Shown here in pieces: positions 5,853-10,300 of a DNA stretch of 10,300 bases (within the stretch, counting starts at the first letter, position 1; the number at the start of each line of letters is the position of its first letter). Both the position numbers and the translations under genes were made by a program. Below the pieces are notes generated by a model. That model ran no database searches. It was not told the origin of the DNA and was given only the letters and a program-made list of their open reading frames with translations. Source of the DNA: Prevotella sp. (lineage in GTDB: Bacteria > Bacteroidota > Bacteroidia > Bacteroidales > Bacteroidaceae); contig JAJWLX010000089.1 of assembly GCA_021636625.1 (NCBI GenBank), positions 1-10,300 on the forward strand, in the 5' to 3' direction.

Positions 5853-6992
5853 TTATGTCTGGTCACTCTCTTCCTTTGTTGGTATTTTGAGCGAGATACG
5901 TTCTGCCGCATCACGTTTGAGTTCGTCCACCACATCGGCATACACCTGAGTAGTGGCAAGATTGCTATGGGTAAGCAGCTTGCTCACGGTGTAGATGTCC
6001 GTTCCCTCTGCCAACTGCAAGGTGGCAAAGGTATGACGGAAGCAGTGGAAGGTGATGTGTTTCTCGATGCCGGAAGCCTTTATCCACGGTTTGAGATACA
6101 ATGCCACTGTACTGTTCGTGAGATTCTTGAACACCTGTCCAGTGCTTCGCTCGCCACAGAGCTGCAAAGCCTCTTCGCTGATAGGCAGGATTGCAGCGGT
6201 GGAAGTCTTCTTTGTGATAATGTCCATTCCCCAGCCGCCATCAGCCAACTTGACGATATTCTCCCACTGGAGTCTGATGCAGTCAGAAAGGCGAAGACCT
6301 GTAAGGCAGGAGAAGAGACCTGCACGGCGAAGGACATCACTCTTGCAAGGAGTCTGAGACAACTGCAACAACTCTTCCTTGGTGAGGAACTGCCGCTTGT
6401 TGCCATGAGCCTTGGCACGCACAAGTTTCTTGGCGATATTCTCTTTGAGCAGTCCGTCCTCGTATGCGATGGCAAGGATGCACTTCAACTTGGTAAGGTT
6501 GTTGTTGGCTGTTGTTCCCATCATGCGCTTGCCGTTGTGCATACAGGCATCCGACAACAGGTAGTCGAGGAATCCCTGGCAGTACGGAACGGTAAGGTCG
6601 CAGAAGCGGCACTCGCCATGCGTGTAATTGTGGAAGTGCATGTAGGCGGTTGCCCAGTTCTGGCTGCTGCCACGCTCAATCATGAGGTTCTTGAAATATT
6701 CCAAGAAGCTCTCCTTGCCCTTGTTGCGGTCGAGGAAGCCATACTCCTCATTGATGATGGACTCAGTCCTGCGGCACTTGATGATTTCCGCTTTCTGAAT
6801 CATACTTTTGTTGTACTCCTGCTGAAAGCGTTCAACAGGGTTGGTGTAGATGTAAAGACCAAGGTACTCCCTGCGTGAGAGCTTGCCTGTCTTCGGGTTG
6901 CGGATTGGAGGATAGAAATCCAGATAGAGGGAAGTCTGTCCGTTCTTGATAGGTCGTTTCCGCACGGTGACCTTTGTACAAATGTTCGTCAT
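5853..6992 (-). CDS. int: Tyrosine recombinase / integrase
   Basis: This protein should integrate and excise the element through a Tyr-DNA intermediate. At 379 residues it has the usual length for Bacteroidota integrases. The N-terminal arm-type domain (about 1-85) begins with the common pattern KVTVRKRPIKNGQTSLYLDF, the core-binding SAM-like domain follows (about 92-185), and the catalytic domain is about 200-365. Catalytic residues are visible: Arg234 (TGLRLSD), Lys261 or 262 (TKKTS), His316 and Arg319 (HCFRHTFA), His342 (LTHSN) and nucleophile Tyr351 (TTQVYADV). The set is complete, so the enzyme should be active. The ATG at 6992 follows an AT-rich leader with a putative Bacteroidota promoter about 90 bp upstream. 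The excisionase-like gene follows after 25 bp. The attachment site is probably near one of the flanking repeat regions. Confidence 0.95.
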   Translation of the reverse strand: MTNICTKVTVRKRPIKNGQTSLYLDFYPPIRNPKTGKLSRREYLGLYIYTNPVERFQQEYNKSMIQKAEIIKCRRTESIINEEYGFLDRNKGKESFLEYFKNLMIERGSSQNWATAYMHFHNYTHGECRFCDLTVPYCQGFLDYLLSDACMHNGKRMMGTTANNNLTKLKCILAIAYEDGLLKENIAKKLVRAKAHGNKRQFLTKEELLQLSQTPCKSDVLRRAGLFSCLTGLRLSDCIRLQWENIVKLADGGWGMDIITKKTSTAAILPISEEALQLCGERSTGQVFKNLTNSTVALYLKPWIKASGIEKHITFHCFRHTFATLQLAEGTDIYTVSKLLTHSNLATTQVYADVVDELKRDAAERISLKIPTKEESDQT

Positions 6993-7078
6993 ATTGTTAT
7001 TCTTTTATTATTCTTACCGATGTGTATCTGTGGATGCGAATAGCCATGGTCGCAACGCTTTAACTCTCAAATCCGATG

Positions 7079-7112
7079 CAAAGTTAGATTGCCGTGAAAA
7101 GAGAAAAGCAAA
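7079..7112 (-). promoter_or_regulatory. Putative Bacteroidota promoter for the integrase
   Basis: On the minus strand TAACTTTG (7086 to 7079) matches the Bacteroidota -7 consensus TAnnTTTG exactly. TTTG (7112 to 7109) lies 22 bp upstream as the -33 box, slightly longer than the usual 19-21 bp. Transcription would start around 7070, giving an integrase leader of roughly 80 nt. Confidence 0.5.
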
Positions 7113-7148
7113 GATGGCTTCAAATACAGCCAGAATTTAACCTGAATT

Positions 7149-7191
7149 TGCTTTTGAGTATGATTTTACGCTCAAAATCAGACTAAAAGCA
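7149..7191. repeat. Nested and mutually exclusive inverted repeats upstream of int
   Basis: Three perfect 7-bp inverted repeats share 43 bp: TGCTTTT (7149-7155) with AAAAGCA (7185-7191), TTTTGAG (7152-7158) with CTCAAAA (7171-7177), and TGATTTT (7161-7167) with AAAATCA (7174-7180). The second and third share bases, so only one can form at a time. The cluster lies about 40 bp upstream of the predicted int promoter and could be a binding array for integrase, excisionase or the three-HTH protein, or part of an attachment site. In the remainder of the 340-bp gap 6993-7331 I see only the int promoter (7079-7112) and a 10-bp repeat copy at 7199-7208. Confidence 0.55.
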
Positions 7192-7331
7192 GGTATTGGA
7201 TGCGTTTTTTGTCTTATATCCGTTACTCTGCGTTGTGGGTTTGTTTCGACCGACATGGATGGGTGCTGCATAGCAATTGCAACGGCATGGGTCGTATATG
7301 AGTTTGTTTGAACCATCTCTTGACTTGTGTC

Positions 7332-8057
7332 TCACTTCCGTTTTGCCTTGGTCGTAGTACTGCTTTTCTCTGCCTTCTTGCGTGCAGCCTCCCAGTCTGC
7401 TTTCAGATAGTAGTTGGCTCTTCCGCCTTTGAACTTTCGGATTCTCACTCCATGGGTCTCCGCAAATCTGCGTACCTGTGTCTTGCCTAATCCGTAGAGT
7501 TTCATGATGTCGAAGCAGGTGTACCAGTCATCGGAAATGTTCTTACCCTGTTCTTCATTATAAAGCCCGATAACCCTTTCCACGTCTTCTTTCTTGAAGC
7601 AGGTCGTTCCCCATGCGTGAACTGACTGGAGTTGGTAACGATTGCGGACTTCATAGAATCTTCCATACTTGATATTAAAGGTGCTCAACACCTCTGCCAT
7701 TGTGTAATGGGTGTCGTGGGTTACTCCATCAGGTGCTCTTTCACCAGCCCTGGGAGTCTTGCGACACTTTGCCAACTTGTTGACTGAGCCAGTCTCGGCA
7801 TCTTTTAGCCTCTGTGCTTTCTTGGACGTTGCTCCTTCTAACGATAGGGAAGAAGGGAGAACCACCTGATAACCTTGTCCCTTGGCTATTTCAAGAAGGT
7901 CTTGCAAATAGATCCTGGTCATGCGTGTACCGAAATTTACGGCTCTTAGCCTGCCTTGACGAATAAGACTGCGTACTGTCTTGACGCTGATGCTTACTGC
8001 CTGCGCTGTTTCCTCTACGGACATCAGCACGATTGGAATGCGAGTTGTAGTATTCAT
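7332..8057 (-). CDS. Protein with three tandem excisionase/MerR-like HTH domains
   Basis: This 241-residue basic protein appears to hold three related DNA-binding units. Unit 1 (about 11-57) is LMSVEETAQAVSISVKTVRS then GRLRAVNFGTRMTRIYLQDL, a standard HTH_17/excisionase pattern. Unit 2 (about 117-163) has HYTMAEVLSTFNIKYGRFYE then HAWGTTCFKKEDVERVIGLY. Unit 3 (about 178-226) has WYTCFDIMKLYGLGKTQVRR then RIRKFKGGRANYYLKADWEA. Each has an HTH, a wing and a closing helix. A Ser/Lys/Arg-rich linker (about 70-115) separates the first two, and the C-terminus is Lys-rich. It is the first gene inside the junction with traG, followed after 340 bp by int. It could organise attachment-site DNA or regulate int. 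Unit 1 is clear; units 2 and 3 are matched by pattern only. Confidence 0.78.
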   Translation of the reverse strand: MNTTTRIPIVLMSVEETAQAVSISVKTVRSLIRQGRLRAVNFGTRMTRIYLQDLLEIAKGQGYQVVLPSSLSLEGATSKKAQRLKDAETGSVNKLAKCRKTPRAGERAPDGVTHDTHYTMAEVLSTFNIKYGRFYEVRNRYQLQSVHAWGTTCFKKEDVERVIGLYNEEQGKNISDDWYTCFDIMKLYGLGKTQVRRFAETHGVRIRKFKGGRANYYLKADWEAARKKAEKSSTTTKAKRK

Positions 8058-8120
8058 TTTTACCGTTATTTTTGAATTTTGCAGTGACTCATGGGGGATG
8101 GTCCTTGACGGAAACTTTTA

Positions 8121-8150
8121 AGAGGAAACAAGGGGAAATAAGAGGAAATA
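8121..8150. repeat. Three tandem 10-bp purine repeats
   Basis: AGAGGAAACA, AGGGGAAATA and AGAGGAAATA follow one another with an exact 10-bp period, close to one helical turn. A separate direct repeat of TAAGAACC (8149-8156 and 8162-8169) follows with a 13-bp step. All lie in the predicted leader of the three-HTH gene. They look like sites for a protein binding one DNA face, such as arm-type integrase sites or operators. Confidence 0.6.
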
Positions 8151-8186
8151 AGAACCCTCATTAAGAACCGTGTGTCCCTCTGCCCA

Positions 8187-8205
8187 TGGTACAACCGTGG
8201 TACAA
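8187..8205. repeat. Direct repeat TGGTACAA overlapping a predicted promoter
   Basis: TGGTACAA occurs at 8187-8194 and again at 8198-8205, 11 bp apart. The second copy overlaps the predicted -7 box of the three-HTH gene, and the first lies at about the transcription start. This arrangement would suit an operator that blocks the promoter, perhaps bound by the three-HTH protein itself. Confidence 0.45.
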
Positions 8206-8234
8206 AATTACTATAAACGGATGAAACTCGCAAT
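8203..8234 (-). promoter_or_regulatory. Putative Bacteroidota promoter for the three-HTH gene
   Basis: On the minus strand TAATTTTG (8210 to 8203) fits TAnnTTTG, and ATTG (8234 to 8231), close to TTTG, lies exactly 20 bp upstream. The start would be near 8195, giving a leader of about 140 nt that contains the 10-bp tandem repeats. Apart from this promoter and the repeats, I see nothing else in 8058-8282. Confidence 0.5.
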
Positions 8235-8282
8235 AGGCGGTTGGAGCGTTATGTTAATGAATATGTATTGAAAATGAGCTAT

Positions 8283-9713
8283 TTATGACGTTTCTCTAAG
8301 TTTTGTTTGGAGTTCTTTTCGATGCGTTTTAGTCCATATGACATGCATGTGGAAGGACTTACCACTTCCCGAAGGACCGAGGCAGAAGAAATTGGAGTTA
8401 TCCGTTATCTTGTTCTTTCCCTCCTTTCCGCTGATGTCGATGGCCACTGGCACACCTTGGCGGTCTGTATAGTAAATCTTCAAAGGCGTTTCCTCACTAT
8501 GCTGAATGCGCTCTTTGTACATGAGACAGGCTGCTGCATCACTGAGAGTCAGGAATCGGTCATACTCTGGGTTGGTGGAGTAGCAATTACCAGGGAATGA
8601 GTTGACAAAAAGCTCCAGCTGGTTGTAGGCTCTTTTGCTGATATGAATGCCCAATCGGCCAAAGGAGTTCTCCAGATGGTTGGTACATTTCTGAATATCA
8701 GCATCTATAGGTACTCCAACGACAAGGTTGAAGTGGGCATATACCAACTGCTTGTTTTCTCTTGCTATCACATCCTGCACCTTCTTGATGTCCTCCACGG
8801 CTATCTGGTTGCTTGGATTTGGCATACTGGCATGACGATTTTTCTTCTTGTCGAGTAGGGAGAGTTCTCTTTTCTGGTTAGGAATGAAGAACATCTGGTT
8901 ATACACAACTACATCGGCAGATGGAATGCTGTCAACCAATGATACCATATCTACTGGCATTGAAACATTGTTCACCTCAATATTGGTGAATGGACGGACT
9001 ATGGATGGTGTGCTGACACAGTCAACATCAACAAGGCTATAGACCTTGCATCGTTTGTTGCCCATGCTGATAGACTCTTCATCAACTTTGAAGTTTGTCA
9101 TTGACACAGTCTTGTCGTTGAAGTTCATGGAGAAATAGCGGTCAACATATTCACGAGCCGTATTGCCATCGAGGTAGGATGCTTCCAAGCCGGAATCCTT
9201 CAATTGATCTTTGACTTTTCGGATCTTCACCATAAAGTCTCGCCATTTCTTATTGTCAAAAGAGAAGATGCGGCTTTTCTTATTCTCCTGGGTGATAATC
9301 AGATAAGTCTGGCTGTCGGTATAGGAACGTCCATTGAAATACTTGAAGTAAGACTCTGACAAGAACTCATGGTTGTCGTTACTCTCATCCTGAAACTGCT
9401 TACGCACGAAGACATCCTGCTTATGAATGGCATAGCCTTCACCGAGGGTCTGGGCAAGTGCGGTGACAAGATGATTGAACTCATAGTAGCTGTCTATATT
9501 GGCAGAATACTTCTGCACTGGGTTCTCCATCTTCAAGATGGCTGAGTATTCGCCAGTCTTGGTGTAGAGCACGCCAATACCATCCACGTCCTCAACAGAG
9601 AAGTAGATGTCCTGAAAGATCTTCTTGCGTTTGCCTCCGGTTCCAAAAGCAGAGACTGAGATAGCCATGCCTATGAGTATAGCTACAAATGCTATGATTA
9701 CATATATGATCAT
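8283..9713 (-). CDS. traG: TraG-like conjugation ATPase, 3'-truncated after Walker A
   Basis: TraG is the VirB4-like ATPase that powers assembly of the mating channel in CTnDOT-type elements and normally exceeds 800 residues. Here only 476 codons remain from the ATG at 9713; the frame can be extended to a TTG at 9734, but ATG is preferred. A membrane segment lies near the start (IIYVIIAFVAILIGMAISV), then the VirB4-like N-terminal domain (KTGEYSAILKMENPV, YAIHKQDVFVRKQ, SESYFKYFNGRSY). Walker A GPSGSGKS is present at about residues 446-453. Three residues later, after SFHM, the sequence stops resembling TraG, and a foreign 20-codon tail (beginning HVIWTKTHRKELQ) runs to the stop. Walker B and the rest of the ATPase core are missing, so it cannot be functional. 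The break marks the insertion junction of the mobilisable element. Confidence 0.88.
   Translation of the reverse strand: MIIYVIIAFVAILIGMAISVSAFGTGGKRKKIFQDIYFSVEDVDGIGVLYTKTGEYSAILKMENPVQKYSANIDSYYEFNHLVTALAQTLGEGYAIHKQDVFVRKQFQDESNDNHEFLSESYFKYFNGRSYTDSQTYLIITQENKKSRIFSFDNKKWRDFMVKIRKVKDQLKDSGLEASYLDGNTAREYVDRYFSMNFNDKTVSMTNFKVDEESISMGNKRCKVYSLVDVDCVSTPSIVRPFTNIEVNNVSMPVDMVSLVDSIPSADVVVYNQMFFIPNQKRELSLLDKKKNRHASMPNPSNQIAVEDIKKVQDVIARENKQLVYAHFNLVVGVPIDADIQKCTNHLENSFGRLGIHISKRAYNQLELFVNSFPGNCYSTNPEYDRFLTLSDAAACLMYKERIQHSEETPLKIYYTDRQGVPVAIDISGKEGKNKITDNSNFFCLGPSGSGKSFHMHVIWTKTHRKELQTKLRETS
8321..8349. other. Element/traG junction, candidate attachment site
   Basis: traG-like coding sequence ends at about 8345, within an 8-bp palindrome CATGCATG (8342-8349). 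To its left the DNA belongs to the mobilisable element. GATGCGTTTT at 8321-8330 recurs in the same orientation at 7199-7208 upstream of int, with partly similar sequence after it (GTC then ATAT). The junction is placed from loss of TraG protein similarity; the exact crossover bases cannot be set without an uninterrupted traG. Confidence 0.5.
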
Positions 9714-9741
9714 TGTTATTTGCTCTTTTATCAAATGAAGA

Positions 9742-9771
9742 TAGGCTCATCCTTGCGAGAGGGTGAGCCTA
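9742..9771. repeat. Intergenic hairpin between traF and traG
   Basis: TAGGCTCATCC (9742-9752) pairs with GGTGAGCCTA (9762-9771) over 10 positions including one G-T, around a short loop. It lies in the 121-bp traF-traG gap, 29 bp before the traG start, with no following T-run on the minus strand. It may slow or stabilise mRNA, lowering traG expression relative to traF. I see no gene in the gap. Confidence 0.6.
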
Positions 9772-9834
9772 CCGATTTACACTATTCAGATTTCAATACA
9801 CTTGCTCATTTGTTTACGTTTGAATTTTGTTTGA

Positions 9835-10137
9835 TTACATTCTATGCGAACAAGCATAGATGAACACACCATGCTCTTCCTTCTTGGTATGCAACCCTTT
9901 CTTCTGTTTGAAGAAGATGAGGGCGGCTCCCGAACAGAGGGAAACAGCAAGAACCACAAGACCAACCACAAAGCCGAGAATGCAATATGCTATGATAAAG
10001 CCGAGGATGGCTCCACCAACGGCACAGGCTGCCCAGGTGATGTAGCGCCCCTGGAACCCCATAAATTCAAGGGGCTTTTGGAGACCCTTGAACATGGGAT
10101 AGCTTACGTACTGATTTTCGTTTACTTCTCTTGACAT
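9835..10137 (-). CDS. traF: TraF-like conjugation membrane protein (DUF4133 type)
   Basis: This 100-residue protein has a short polar N-terminus (MSREVNENQYVSYPMFKGLQ, then KPLEFMGFQGRY). Two closely spaced membrane helices follow (about 33-54, ITWAACAVGGAILGFIIAYC, and 55-77, VVGLVVLAVSLCSGAALIFF), and then a basic cytoplasmic tail (KQKKGLHTKKEEHG). This is the pattern of CTnDOT-family TraF, a small inner-membrane part of the mating apparatus, VirB3-like in size and position next to the VirB4-like TraG. The frame can be read further upstream to 10221, but ATG 10137, with a purine-rich AAAGAA upstream, gives the family's normal length. It is intact, lies 29 bp after the traE remnant stop, and is followed by traG after 121 bp. 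Confidence 0.88.
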   Translation of the reverse strand: MSREVNENQYVSYPMFKGLQKPLEFMGFQGRYITWAACAVGGAILGFIIAYCILGFVVGLVVLAVSLCSGAALIFFKQKKGLHTKKEEHGVFIYACSHRM

Positions 10138-10166
10138 GATGTATTCTTTAATGCTTGAACGATAGA

Positions 10167-10256
10167 TTAGAGACCGAAGAACAAAGGCAGAGCCTGGGCT
10201 GCAGCAACGAGGAAGATACATGCGCCAACAACCATCATGATCTTCTTCTTGAAATC
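10167..10256 (-). pseudogene. traE: C-terminal remnant of a TraE-like membrane protein
   Basis: Twenty-nine codons beginning DFKKKIMMVVGACIFLVAAA and ending ALPLFFGL, then TAA at 10167, match what I know of the last membrane helix of CTnDOT-family TraE (DUF4134 type, VirB2-like size). Reading back, an in-frame TAA at 10257-10259 interrupts the frame just where similarity to TraE stops, so the first roughly 75-80 codons are gone. The order traE-traF-traG is the normal tra order, supporting the identification. The remnant lacks its own start except internal ATGs and is almost certainly not functional. Confidence 0.7.
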
Positions 10257-10300
10257 TTACTGATTATTTGTAATGTGCTGATATTCAATATATATCGAGT
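10257..10300. mobile_element. Foreign AT-rich sequence abutting traE, possible insertion end
   Basis: From 10257 to the window edge the sequence is AT-rich (TGATTATTTGTAATGTGCTG, then ATATTCAATATATAT), holds a small palindrome ATATT-C-AATAT (10281-10291), and breaks the traE frame. It may be the end of an insertion sequence or another integrated element. Only 44 bp are visible, so the type cannot be named. Confidence 0.35.

Noticed and set aside
5730..6878. A 382-codon open frame on the plus strand
   Set aside because: It lies opposite the clear integrase, which has all catalytic residues, and its protein shows no recognisable domain; it is an antisense shadow caused by codon bias.
8121..8169. 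Repeats considered as a CRISPR array
   Set aside because: The units are only 8-10 bp, without spacers of uniform length, and no cas genes are present.
8307..8600. A 97-codon plus-strand frame across the traG junction
   Set aside because: It is antisense to the conserved Walker A region of traG and has no recognisable features.
10138..10221. N-terminal extension of the TraF-like frame
   Set aside because: The extra residues overlap the traE remnant in another frame and do not resemble the family; ATG 10137 gives the expected 100 residues.

Overview
The window looks like accessory DNA from a gut-type Bacteroidota (Bacteroides, Phocaeicola or Prevotella). The evidence is TraE/TraF/TraG-type conjugation genes of the CTnDOT kind, a Bacteroides-style RHH plus relaxase mobilisation pair, and putative promoters that fit the Bacteroidota pattern (TAnnTTTG with an upstream TTTG-like box) rather than sigma-70 boxes. 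Nearly every gene is on the minus strand, so the region is best read from right to left.

Right part (10300 to about 8345): a broken piece of a conjugative-transposon transfer operon. It holds the last 29 codons of a traE-like gene, a complete traF-like gene, and the front half of traG, the VirB4-like conjugation ATPase. traE is cut by unrelated sequence at about 10257. traG is cut just after its Walker A motif, at about 8345, and the reading frame then runs about 20 codons into foreign DNA.

Middle part (about 8345 to about 1800): a mobilisable integrative element. In transcription order it has a protein with three tandem excisionase-like helix-turn-helix repeats (8057-7332), a tyrosine integrase (6992-5853), a small HTH/excisionase-like protein (5827-5378), a winged-helix protein with a long acidic, disordered tail (5280-4438), a non-coding stretch that probably holds oriT (4208-4437), an RHH relaxosome protein overlapping a relaxase by 4 bp (4207-2550), a tail-anchored coiled-coil protein (2530-1982) and a 51-residue ORF (1960-1805). 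This element carries its own integration and DNA-nicking functions but no mating pore, so it would depend on a conjugative element, possibly one like the element whose traG it interrupts. Two non-coding regions (7000-7331 and 8058-8282) are rich in ordered repeats and predicted promoters.

Left part (1 to about 1800): apparently more AT-rich DNA of different character. A plus-strand gene for a basic coiled-coil protein converges on the element and ends at a strong terminator. Next to it is a 117-bp imperfect palindrome with a perfect 16-bp stem. Beyond that is a minus-strand pair encoding an NTF2/SnoaL-like protein, whose normal start seems lost in the palindrome, and a double-GNAT acetyltransferase. 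The missing 3' half of traG is not found here, so either the element extends past the window or the locus was rearranged after insertion.

No rRNA, tRNA, CRISPR array or complete insertion sequence was recognised. All family assignments come from reading protein motifs by eye; no database search was possible.
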